DNA from: Paraoerskovia sediminicola
Lineage (GTDB): Bacteria > Actinomycetota > Actinomycetes > Actinomycetales > Cellulomonadaceae
Length of the DNA stretch: 64,000 bases
Reading direction: 5' to 3'
NCBI RefSeq assembly: GCF_030296575.1
Contig: NZ_AP027730.1
Location: forward strand, 1 to 64,000
Shown: one piece after another, positions 26,545 through 33,285 of the stretch
How positions within the stretch are numbered: position 1 is the first letter of the stretch
Layout: each line of letters begins with the position of its first letter
The notes under the pieces: generated by a model
What the model saw: the letters and a program-made list of their open reading frames with translations, nothing else
What the model was told of the DNA's origin: nothing
The model's database searches: none
Made by a program: the position numbers and the translations under genes

Positions 26545-26560
26545 TCGAACATGAGTTCGA
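26545..26560 (-). promoter_or_regulatory. LexA (SOS) box
   Basis: TCGAACATGAGTTCGA is a perfect match to the TCGAAC-N4-GTTCGA palindrome bound by actinobacterial LexA. On the minus strand TAGAAT (26566-26561) overlaps it as a -10 element. It lies at the start of the ImuA-like gene. Second unit at 63394-63409. Confidence 0.85.
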
Positions 26561-26599
26561 TTCTAGGCGCCTGTCGGTGCCTCGCGGAATGGCCGGCGG

Positions 26600-26713
26600 A
26601 GGCGGGGGTGTGGGGGCGGCAAGCCCCCACCGCGTCGGCCGCGGCCCTCGATGGGCCGCGGCCGGCGCCTGGACGCGCCCGGCTACACGGGGCCGGGTGG
26701 ACCCGGCCCCGTG
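26600..26713. terminator. Terminator module after the ParB-like gene
   Basis: CACGGGGCCGGGT-GG-ACCCGGCCCCGTG (26686-26713) lies 6 bp after the leftward stop. GGCCGCGGCCC...GGGCCGCGGCC and the GGCGGGGGTGTGGGGGCGGC block are shared with 22855-22963. Second unit at about 63449-63561, with one C fewer. Confidence 0.7.
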
Positions 26714-26718
26714 CGGTG

Positions 26719-28077
26719 CTAGGCGTCGCCTTGGGCGATCTTCTCGACGTCGCTCAGGGTGTAGCCCCAGGCGGCGAGGGCGGTGAAGTAGGCCCGTTCG
26801 CTGCCGTTGCTGCGCCAGGTGTGGGTTCCGGTGGAGTCCTCGATGCTGCCGAGGATGAGGACGAGGGCGATGTGCTGGGCGCGGGCTTCGCTCGAGCCGT
26901 CGACCACGGATTCGATCGCTTCGGCGGTTCGGTAGGGCTCGGTCTTGATGTTGAGCCAGTCGACGGCGAGGCGGTGGCTCTTCTGACTTTCCTTCTCGAT
27001 CAGGTACGCCCGACCTGCCAGCGCGGTCGCGATGAATGCTGCTGCGCCCTTGGGGGCGGTCTTGCGCTTGGCGAACTGTGCGAGCCACTCGCGGCGCACG
27101 GTTTCGGCGGAGCGCCACGCCTTGTTGTTCTCGACGACCTCTCGGCGCTCTGCCTTCTGCTCGTCGGTCATCGGCCCCTTCTTGGGTTCGGCGTACGCGG
27201 AGCCCCAGCGGTCCTCGTGGCCGTTGGCTGTGGGGTCGGTGCAGTAGTAGCGCGGCTCGTAGGTCATCTGCTCGTTCCAGCCGTGGCGGACGATGATGGC
27301 GGCGTGGCCGGGGCAGGTGGCGTGGTTCTCGACGGTGAGGGCCTCGCCCTCGTTCGCCTGGCGCAGGTAGTCGATGCACCGTGCTGCGCTGTTGGCGTCG
27401 TCGTCGAGGTCGATGACGCGGACGTTGTCGGCGGCGAGGGCGGTCTCGGCCTGCGCGTAGAGGGCTGCCCGGGCGCGCTCGTCTCGTGCGCGCTGCGCGG
27501 CGTGGATGAGGTTGCCCGGGTCGTCGAGCGTGATTGTGGTCAACTTCTCGACCAGTTCGGCGTCGTCGTCGAACTCCGCGAGGATCGCGGCTTGGTCGAG
27601 GGTCAGGTCGTACTTCGCCTGAACGGTCGCGGCGTTGCTGTTCGCTACTTCCAGGACAGCGCTGACGTGGTTCTTCTTGGTGCACGTCTGCTTGGCGATC
27701 TGTGAGGCGGTGAGGCCGAGCAGGTGCAGCTGCTTGAACGCTGCGGTGCGGTCGCTGTCTCGCACGTTGCGCCGGTGGTCGTTCTCGACCATCTGCTCGA
27801 CGATGCGGCGGGCGGGGTCTCCTGCGTCCTGGACGACGTAGGCGGGGATGGTCTCGCGTCCGGCTTCGACGGCGGCGAGGGTGCGCCGCTGTCCGGCGCG
27901 CACGTTCAGCGTGCCGTCGTCAGCGCGGACTGCCAGCACGGGGGTGAGCACCCCGTGGGTCTTGATCGATGCGATGAACTCGGGGTCGAGGTCCGCGTCG
28001 GCGCGCACGTTTGCTTCGAGGACGAGCGTTCGGGGGTCGACGTCGACGACCTCGGGCTGGGCCACGGGCTGGGTCAT
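26719..28077 (-). CDS. ParB/RepB/Spo0J-family protein behind leader copy C
   Basis: 452 residues from ATG 28077. The ParB/Srx fold shows IKTHGVLTPVLAVRADDGTL and NVRAGQRRTLAAVEAGRETI (GQRR at 62-65), then VEQMVENDHRRN and an HTH with LTASQIAKQTCTKKNHVSAV. A long C-terminal half (ATCPGHAAIIVRHGWNEQM onward) is unlike chromosomal ParB. It is not next to parA, and the plasmid has a separate parA-small protein pair, so nuclease or DNA-protection roles, as for ParB-like leading-region proteins, are possible. Intact in the first copy; cut by the window end in the second. Confidence 0.85.
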   Translation of the reverse strand: MTQPVAQPEVVDVDPRTLVLEANVRADADLDPEFIASIKTHGVLTPVLAVRADDGTLNVRAGQRRTLAAVEAGRETIPAYVVQDAGDPARRIVEQMVENDHRRNVRDSDRTAAFKQLHLLGLTASQIAKQTCTKKNHVSAVLEVANSNAATVQAKYDLTLDQAAILAEFDDDAELVEKLTTITLDDPGNLIHAAQRARDERARAALYAQAETALAADNVRVIDLDDDANSAARCIDYLRQANEGEALTVENHATCPGHAAIIVRHGWNEQMTYEPRYYCTDPTANGHEDRWGSAYAEPKKGPMTDEQKAERREVVENNKAWRSAETVRREWLAQFAKRKTAPKGAAAFIATALAGRAYLIEKESQKSHRLAVDWLNIKTEPYRTAEAIESVVDGSSEARAQHIALVLILGSIEDSTGTHTWRSNGSERAYFTALAAWGYTLSDVEKIAQGDA

Positions 28078-28080
28078 GGT

Positions 28081-28551
28081 GGGTGACCTTTCGTGCCGGA
28101 GCCGGGTGATCGGGTGGCCCCCGACCTTTTTTCGCCCTCTCCGGACGCCGTAATCCACGCCCGCGATGAAGGACCGGAACACAACCCGTGGTCCGGCCGG
28201 CGAAAGGGGCTCGTCGCGCGAAATAAGGGAGCGCAGCGACCGCGTGCGACGAGTTCCGCACGACGGCCGGCGCCGCAGGCGAACGGGTTGTGAGCAGGTC
28301 CGCGCGGGTGAGGATGGAGCGACCGGAGAGGAAGAAAGACCAAACAGCTCAGGGCCGCGCAGCGGCCACGCTCAGGACCGCGCAGCGGTCCCAAGGGGTG
28401 CGGGGTCTCCCCGCCCCGGCGCAGCCGGCCAGCAGTCCACGCCTTCGCCTACCGCACGCCAGACCGGCCGCAGCTGAAGCAGGCACCGCCCCTGCTTCTC
28501 GGGCGGTTCCTGCGTAACCACCCAACCCCGGCAGCCGCGACCCCGCGTAAA
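28081..28551 (-). repeat. Leader element, copy C (471 bp)
   Basis: Third full copy, ending at the ribosome site (GAAAGGTCACCCACC) of the ParB-like gene. It differs by GTGAGCAGG for GTGAGTAGG, a shorter T in GGTCTCCCC, and a six-T run. Its far end abuts the first DnaA box of the candidate oriV. It falls in the part of the unit seen only once. Confidence 0.9.
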
Positions 28552-28553
28552 AG

Positions 28554-28625
28554 CGCATTATCCACAGAGCGCAAAAGGCGAAGGGCAATAGCCGCAATAG
28601 CCGAGCCACTTTATCCACAGGGCGA
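28554..28625. other. Candidate vegetative origin (oriV) with two DnaA boxes
   Basis: Perfect TTATCCACA boxes at 28558-28566 and 28611-28619, same orientation, 53 bp apart. The A/G-rich spacer holds a tandem AATAGCCGC/AATAGCCG. No coding frame. DnaA boxes plus short repeats are the usual content of theta origins. A spacing of exactly five helical turns would put the boxes on one face. Confidence 0.6.
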
Positions 28626-28763
28626 GAGGCCGCCACGTTCCGTGCACACCTGACCGTGGGGGATGCAGGGTAAAGTTACAGCAGTGTCATCTTCTCCCCG
28701 GGCTGGACCACCGCAGGAGGGACTCAAGCTCCCAGCTCGGGAGTAGTGAGAGGAGGTGATTCG

Positions 28764-28889
28764 ATGAGCGACGACGACAACCCTAGACACAGAAAAACCA
28801 GCGCCCCCGCGTGGGTCATATCCTGCGGGATTCTGGCGCCGGTTCTCTGGAAGGGACTCGAAGTGCTCCACGAGATCGGCTTGCTCTAG
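28764..28889 (+). CDS. 41-residue membrane peptide with ideal ribosome site
   Basis: ATG 28764 (MSDDDNPRHRKTSAPAWVIS) is preceded by GAGGAGGTGAT, a near-perfect anti-16S match at 28750-28760. A charged start is followed by one hydrophobic segment (AWVISCGILAPVLW) and LEVLHEIGLL-stop. The strong ribosome site argues for real translation despite the size. It lies just beyond the candidate oriV. No family recognised. Confidence 0.55.
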   Translation: MSDDDNPRHRKTSAPAWVISCGILAPVLWKGLEVLHEIGLL

Positions 28890-29233
28890 CCCCTCGTGAA
28901 CCTTGAGGCGGGGGCTGGCTGGAACCGGCCCCTCGTCTCGTTCAAGCTCGTCAAGTTGCGTTAACAACAACTTGATAAGTCGAAGATAGCACTTTTTCGC
29001 CCGCGTACGCGCGCGTACACAGTCCTACGCGAACCGCTTCCGACCACCTGGCGCCGTCGTGAACTGGCGAGCTACTGCGCCCCAGCAGCAGGACCGCGCA
29101 GCGGTCCCAAGGGCGCGGGGCCTCCCCGCCCCGGCGCAGCCGACAGCAAGCAAACGCCATCACCCGCATGGCGCCGGGTGAAACCACCCCTCCAGGAGCG
29201 CTCTAGCCCGCCGACGCTGGCACGATCAGGCCC
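28890..29233. other. 344-bp non-coding gap with leader-element fragment
   Basis: AAGTTGCGTTAACAACAACTT (28953-28973) is an inverted repeat, and CGCGTACGCGCGCGTAC lies near 29003. At 29089-29152 a fragment of the leader element reappears, including GGACCGC-GCA-GCGGTCC (29091-29107). A second fragment lies at 29904-29968 beyond the next gene. Confidence 0.5.
29089..29152 (-). repeat. Leader element fragment D
   Basis: Matches the middle of the full element (GGACCGCGCAGCGGTCCCAA, then CCCCGCCCCGGCGCAGCC) with small changes. In a full copy this part is about 53 bp from the part found at 29904-29968; here about 750 bp separate them. Confidence 0.75.
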
Positions 29234-29872
29234 ATGACGACCGCCACGGACGACGCCGCCAAGCTGCTCACCTTCATCGACGAGCAGCGGATCGCTGTCG
29301 AGACGTCATCCGGGGCGCCGGCGTGGAACCACATGGGTGCCGTCCTCGCCGACGCTGCGATCCAGCCGCTGCGGCTCTACAGGTCATGGGTGAAGCCGAG
29401 AGTCGTCGCCCTGCGCAACGACTGGCCGGACGCCGCAACCACCGAAGGACTCCAAGCGAGGCTCGCGACCGATGACGTCGCCGCCGCCCTCAAGAACCTG
29501 GACTCCCCGCGCCGGACAGCGAAGATCCCCGCCCTCGCCCAAGTCATGGCCGACCACAACATCGACACCGTCGCCGAGCTTCGCACCCAACTCGCCGACC
29601 CGGACACCCGCACCCCGCTGCGCCGCGACATCCGCAAGGTCCGCGACGTCGGACCCAAGACCGTCGACTACTTCGACCGGCTCGCCGGCCTACCCGAAGG
29701 AGTCGCCATCGACTCCCGACTCCGTGCGGTCGCCGCGGCCGCCGGGATCGAGAACACCGGGTACGACCACCTCGCCGCCGTCATCCGGGCTGCCGCCAAG
29801 CAGCGGGGCTGGGCGCCGGCAGATCTCGACGCTGCACTGTGGCGGTACGGGCAGCCCGCCTTCGACAAGTAA
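29234..29872 (+). CDS. Helix-hairpin-helix DNA glycosylase-like protein
   Basis: 212 residues from ATG 29234, without a clear ribosome site. RRDIRKVRDVGPKTVDYFDR at about 131-149 is a helix-hairpin-helix, followed by VAIDSRLRAVAAAAGI. D160 is where HhH-GPD glycosylases place their catalytic aspartate (VDTHxxRV). No iron-sulphur cysteines are present. This suggests a base-excision or structure-specific DNA-binding protein. Fragments of the 470-bp leader element flank it on both sides, so it may have arrived by recombination into a fourth element copy. Confidence 0.6.
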   Translation: MTTATDDAAKLLTFIDEQRIAVETSSGAPAWNHMGAVLADAAIQPLRLYRSWVKPRVVALRNDWPDAATTEGLQARLATDDVAAALKNLDSPRRTAKIPALAQVMADHNIDTVAELRTQLADPDTRTPLRRDIRKVRDVGPKTVDYFDRLAGLPEGVAIDSRLRAVAAAAGIENTGYDHLAAVIRAAAKQRGWAPADLDAALWRYGQPAFDK

Positions 29873-29903
29873 GAGGGCCCGCACTCCGGGGAGTCAAGGC
29901 TGG

Positions 29904-29968
29904 GCGCCCCTGCTTCTCGGGCGGTTCCTGCGTTCCCACCCAGCCCCGGCCGCCGCGACCTCGCGTAG
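29904..29968 (-). repeat. Leader element fragment E
   Basis: GCCCCTGCTTCTCGGGCGGT and GCCGCGACCTCGCGTA match the far end of the full element with several substitutions. With fragment 29089-29152 it brackets the glycosylase-like gene. Confidence 0.75.
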
Positions 29969-29969
29969 A

Positions 29970-30113
29970 TCAGATGACCTGATCGGCCCCGTAGGTCAGG
30001 TCGATCGCGTCGTAGTTGCGCCGGCTGGCGGCGGATAGCTGGTCTTCGAGTGCCGTTTCGAGTGGCGTGGGCAGGACGATGTAGGTTCCGGTGGCTGCGT
30101 ACAGGTCGATCAT
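29970..30113 (-). CDS. 47-residue protein at the end of the parA unit
   Basis: ATG 30113 (MIDLYAATGTYIVLPTPLET) with GAGGAA just upstream. The remainder is ALEDQLSAASRRNYDAIDLT, ending GADQVI. It follows the parA-partner gene by 17 bp, so it is probably the third cistron. No family recognised. Short but with normal coding character. Confidence 0.5.
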   Translation of the reverse strand: MIDLYAATGTYIVLPTPLETALEDQLSAASRRNYDAIDLTYGADQVI

Positions 30114-30130
30114 GGGTTCCTCGTTCGTCG

Positions 30131-30520
30131 TCATGAACCGAGCGGCCGGCCGCCGCGCAGGTTCTCGGTGATCGGCTCGAACGGCTCACCGCCGTTGTAG
30201 TCACGCTGGGCACGCTCAATCTCGCGGGCGAGGGCGTTCTCGAGGAACTTCGAGAACGTAGGAGTCCCCTCGTTGACCATCAACAGCCGAAAGGCCGCAC
30301 GCGCCTGGGCGCGCACGTCAGGGTCGATGACGCCGCTGACCTGCACCCCGCGGCCGCGAGATGCAGGGCTCGCCGCTTGCGGCGCAGTCTCTCGCTGAGC
30401 CGGTGTCGCCGGCGCCGTCCGAGGGGCGCTAGCTTCGCGGTTCTTGCGCTGCAAACTCGAAGCGGACCGCGCGGTCCGCGCGGGCAGCTTCAGCGCGCCA
30501 CGCTCGCTCGTCTCGCTCAT
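30131..30520 (-). CDS. ParB-like small centromere-binding protein, parA partner
   Basis: 129 residues from ATG 30520, overlapping the parA stop (ATGA). A basic disordered N-terminus (KLPARTARSASSLQRKNREA) is followed by IDPDVRAQARAAFRLLMVNE and TPTFSKFLENALAREIERAQ, a ribbon-helix-helix/ParB-like DNA-binding domain typical of actinobacterial type I partition partners. Together with parA and the repeats at 31451-31556 it should form the partition complex. Confidence 0.75.
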   Translation of the reverse strand: MSETSERGALKLPARTARSASSLQRKNREASAPRTAPATPAQRETAPQAASPASRGRGVQVSGVIDPDVRAQARAAFRLLMVNEGTPTFSKFLENALAREIERAQRDYNGGEPFEPITENLRGGRPLGS

Positions 30521-31437
30521 GCGGACACCTCTTCCTGCTCTCCGGCAGAGAGCCTCTCGACAATCTCCATCGTCAGGGCGTGGAAGTCGTCTGCGACTGA
30601 CGTCGCTGTCCTCGGCCCTCCGGCACCATCGGTGGCCTCTCCCCTGCGGATCTTCCACCACGGCGGAGCGGCGCGGACCTCGTCCTCGAGCTCGTGGACG
30701 AGCAGTCCTCGAGTTCGCACGGCCTGCGCGACGGCGCTCGAGTGGCGGATCGTGGCGCGGAACAGCACGTCGGGATCGCCGACGCTCTCCGCGATCATGT
30801 TCCGGGCCTCGTGCTGAACCCGGGTGGCACTCGTGTCCACGGCGAAGAGAGCGACACCCAGCAGGTCCAGGTCGGGGTTGAGGTCGAGAACGGCTTCGAG
30901 CCGGTCTGCTACCTCGCGAAGACCGCGCTCGGAGCCGGCGTCGACCTTGGCCGGGACGATGGCCCACCGGGCCGCGGTGATCGCGGCCTGCTGCAAGGCG
31001 TCGCCTCCGGGCGGGCAGTCGATCAGGATGAGGTCGTAGTCGGCCGCGATCGGCGCGAGCAGGCTAGCCAGGGCCTCGCGCGGGTCGTCGCGCTTGCGGT
31101 TGTTGGCAGCGAGCGCGGCCTGTGCGTGGTGCAGCTCGGAGCCTCCGACCATCACGTCGAGGTTCTCTCGAATACCGCGAGCGACTTCAACGTTCCCGCC
31201 TCGGAAGGTGAGCGCTGTGGCGAGGGATTGGCCGTCATCGTCCCGCTCTCCCCCGCTGTATCCGAGGTCGAGACCGAGGTTGCCCTGCGGGTCCATGTCG
31301 ACGGCGAGGACCCGATACCCACTCTTGGCGAGCAGGCCGGCGACGTTCGCGGCGATGGTGGTCTTCCCTACGCCACCCTTGCCGTTGATGACCGCGATGA
31401 CGCGGTCGAGGCCTGTTCTGTCGACGGTTCCGGGCAT
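30517..31437 (-). CDS. parA: ParA partition ATPase
   Basis: 306 residues from ATG 31437 (MPGTVDRTGLDRVIAVINGK) behind AAGGGGAG. KGGVGKTT at 20-27 is the deviant Walker A. VLAVDMDPQGNLGLDLGYSG and YDLILIDCPPGGDALQQAAI are the other ParA signatures. It drives plasmid segregation on the nucleoid with the overlapping small partner gene. The upstream centromere-like repeats also lie in its promoter, so autoregulation is likely. An upstream in-frame extension through the repeats is not used because the ribosome site fits 31437. Confidence 0.93.
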   Translation of the reverse strand: MPGTVDRTGLDRVIAVINGKGGVGKTTIAANVAGLLAKSGYRVLAVDMDPQGNLGLDLGYSGGERDDDGQSLATALTFRGGNVEVARGIRENLDVMVGGSELHHAQAALAANNRKRDDPREALASLLAPIAADYDLILIDCPPGGDALQQAAITAARWAIVPAKVDAGSERGLREVADRLEAVLDLNPDLDLLGVALFAVDTSATRVQHEARNMIAESVGDPDVLFRATIRHSSAVAQAVRTRGLLVHELEDEVRAAPPWWKIRRGEATDGAGGPRTATSVADDFHALTMEIVERLSAGEQEEVSA

Positions 31438-31450
31438 GGTCGCTCCCCTT

Positions 31451-31556
31451 CTAGAAACTCTAGTGTTTCTTGCGTTCATAGTAACTCTAGCATCCATACT
31501 GTATCTAGAATCTCTAGTATTTCTAGCATATCCAGCGTTGCTAGAAATACTAGAGA
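31451..31556. other. Centromere-like (parS) repeats upstream of parA
   Basis: An AT-rich island with repeated CTAG-N-AATACTAG-type motifs: CTAGAAACTCTAGTGTTTCT (31451-31470), ATAGTAACTCTAGCA (31479), CTAGAATCTCTAGTATTTCT (31505-31524), and TTGCTAGAAATACTAGAGA (31538-31556). Both orientations occur. In a ~65% GC replicon this stands out and sits where the partition site and operator are expected. Confidence 0.7.
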
Positions 31557-31565
31557 CTGCCTGGC

Positions 31566-32830
31566 TCATGGGCGATCCACCTCGTGCAGTGGAACCATCC
31601 GCCGGCGGTCCTTGGCCTGCGCGATCGCCGCACGCACGTCAGCGAGAGCCTGGTTGACGGCGGGGGAGTGCGAAGCAGAACCTCGCACCGCCAGCACCGC
31701 GGCGCGGTCCTCAGCCTGCTTGCGGGCTCGGGCCCGTGCCTCGGCGCGACGCGCAAGCTGTCTCTGACTCCTGGAACGCATGACGGTTCCCGCGGCATCA
31801 CGCCAGAACGTCAACCGGTACGCGAACCAGGCGCCGACGTTCCCCACGCCTTCGGCACCTGAATGCGGTTGCAAGGTGCCGTTGGGGAAGGTGTCGATCG
31901 CGTGTTGGACGTCGTTGACCGTCCATCCCGCGAGGAAGAACAGGCGCAGGCACGATCTGACGTGCTCGTTCGAGATCCTCCGTAGGACCGGGATGCGGTG
32001 ACGTAGCTCGGAAGCCGCCAGATAGCGTTCATCCCTGCTGCTTGTCGTTGCATGACCTGGCCACCGCTGATCGTGCCGGGGGAGTGCAGGCCGATTGCCG
32101 CCACGCCGCGGAGCGGCGTCGAGAGAGTCCTGGCCGCGAAGCGGCGCAGTTTGCGGTTCGCGCGTCTCGCGCGCGTGCGGGGGTGAGTTTCTTTCTTAGG
32201 TGACCACGACGGGTCGCCATCTCTATCAACAGAACCTATGACGGACCCAGATCCCGAGCCCTGGACCTTCCTTCCCTGAGGCGTGTCGGCAAGGACGTCC
32301 AGGGGAACGAGCATCACGTAGACGGGGGTCGTGTTCTCCCTGCCGAGCGCGGCCGGGAAGAACGCCCCCGTGGTCCCCTTGATGACGGTCGCGAGCAGGC
32401 CGGCAGCGTGAAGGAGCGCGATGTACCGGCTGACGGTCCGGACGGAGCATCCACAGCGCTCAGCGAGCCTCGCGTGCACGACGCCGGCGAGCATCTGCTT
32501 GCGCTCGCTCTGGACCTGCCAGTCGGCCGACCGGGCGAGCTGGATGGCGATGCTGCGAAGTCGCGCGAAACCGTCGGCGCGTAGCCGGCGGATGCCGACG
32601 TGCGTCGAAGCCGACAGAGCTGCGACGACGTCGAAGAGCGATTCCGCCGGCGTCGAGTCGGCCGGGACCACCCGGGCGACGTCGGCCCACGAGCATTCGT
32701 GAGCGACGGACTGACGCCGGCCAGGCTTGGACGTTTGTCCAGAAATGTCCGCAACGGGCGCGTGATCGTAGGGCGTGTCGGCAGCAAAAGGGTGTGCGAC
32801 AGCCAGGGCGGTGCTTATGATGGGCCCCAT
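31566..32830 (-). CDS. Candidate replication initiator (helix-turn-helix, frameshifted in the read)
   Basis: ATG 32830. The first frame has VARVVPADSTPAESLFDVVA, DGFARLRSIAIQLARSADW and an HTH VHARLAERCGCSVRTVSRYI with ATVIKGTTGAFFPAALGREN. At CAGCAGGG near 32033 the frame breaks. One extra G continues as DERYLAASELRHRIPVLRRI, CLRLFFLAGWTVNDVQHAID and a basic tail to 31566. Corrected length about 421 residues. The architecture matches a plasmid replication-type protein family of actinobacteria, next to parA. Assignment as Rep rests on family memory and context. This part of the unit is seen once, so the error cannot be cross-checked. Confidence 0.55.
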
Positions 32831-32945
32831 AACGTAGGACGCACGAAGGTGCGTTAGTCGGAGCTCTCGACCTCGGCCGCCAAGCTGAGAGGGTCAAGAA
32901 CTTTGGCGCAGGGCCCGAACCTTCTGGTTCGGGCCCTTCTCTTTG
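32828..32945 (+). ncRNA. Probable antisense RNA at the start of the replication gene
   Basis: A plus-strand -10 TATGAT (32816-32821) is followed by hairpin ACGCAC-GAAG-GTGCGT (32839-32854), a weaker stem CTCTC...GAGAG (32864-32891), and an intrinsic terminator GGGCCCGAACC-TTCT-GGTTCGGGCCC with T-rich tail (32911-32945). The T tail suits the plus strand only. An RNA here would be complementary to the leader of the leftward initiator mRNA, as in antisense copy-number control. Confidence 0.5.
32911..32945 (+). terminator. Intrinsic terminator, plus strand
   Basis: 11-bp perfect stem with TTCT loop followed by TTCTCTTTGTCT. On the opposite strand no T run follows, so it serves a rightward transcript. 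Confidence 0.8.
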
Positions 32946-32948
32946 TCT

Positions 32949-33197
32949 CTAGGCGCTCTGCTGGTAGACGACCTCCTCGGTCATGTTGAACTGGCCCTGG
33001 CCGGGCGCGTCAGCGCTCGGTGCTAGCTCTGGGAGGCCTACGTGCGCAGCAAGCACGTTGGCGATGTAGTCGGAGTAGGTGAGGCCTGCTGCCTCTGCCC
33101 GCTCCCGAAGGACATCCCCGACCGGCCGCGCCGTGCGAGTGATGAACTGATCGCGATCACCCTTGCTCTTGCGCCCCGGGCGCCCTGGACCTGCCAT
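32949..33197 (-). CDS. Small ribbon-helix-helix-like protein
   Basis: 82 residues from ATG 33197 (MAGPGRPGRKSKGDRDQFIT). RTARPVGDVLRERAEAAGLT and YSDYIANVLAAHVGLPEL form a MetJ/Arc- or ParD-type unit seen often on actinobacterial plasmids; targets unknown. It lies between the ParA-like ATPase and the initiator, so it may regulate either. The tail EEVVYQQSA is short. No toxin partner is visible. Confidence 0.65.
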   Translation of the reverse strand: MAGPGRPGRKSKGDRDQFITRTARPVGDVLRERAEAAGLTYSDYIANVLAAHVGLPELAPSADAPGQGQFNMTEEVVYQQSA

Positions 33198-33285
33198 ACG
33201 TCCACCTAAGCAGGGAACTAAGTCAGATTTCGTATTCGCCACGGCGTGTCGCGCCCGGAGTGTGCCGTCCATCACTCGCCGCGGC

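Larger units (their letters stand above)
1..27152 (+). repeat. First copy of the ~36.85 kb replicon unit (partial repeat partner)
   Basis: This stretch recurs at 36847-64000 with identical gene order and orientation. The offset starts at 36846 and ends at 36848. Changes between copies that I could see lie near 204, 350, 2755, 9985, 14573, 17433, 18574, 19119, 22884, 22936, 24050, 24272 and 26681. Twelve are one-base changes, mostly in homopolymers; the one at 22936 is a GC dinucleotide. The pattern fits a circle read past its own closure. Confidence 0.95.

Noticed and set aside
25562..27685. Minus-strand frame of about 707 codons spanning several genes
   Set aside because: Arg/Pro-rich shadow of the ParB-like and ImuA-like genes with no motifs.
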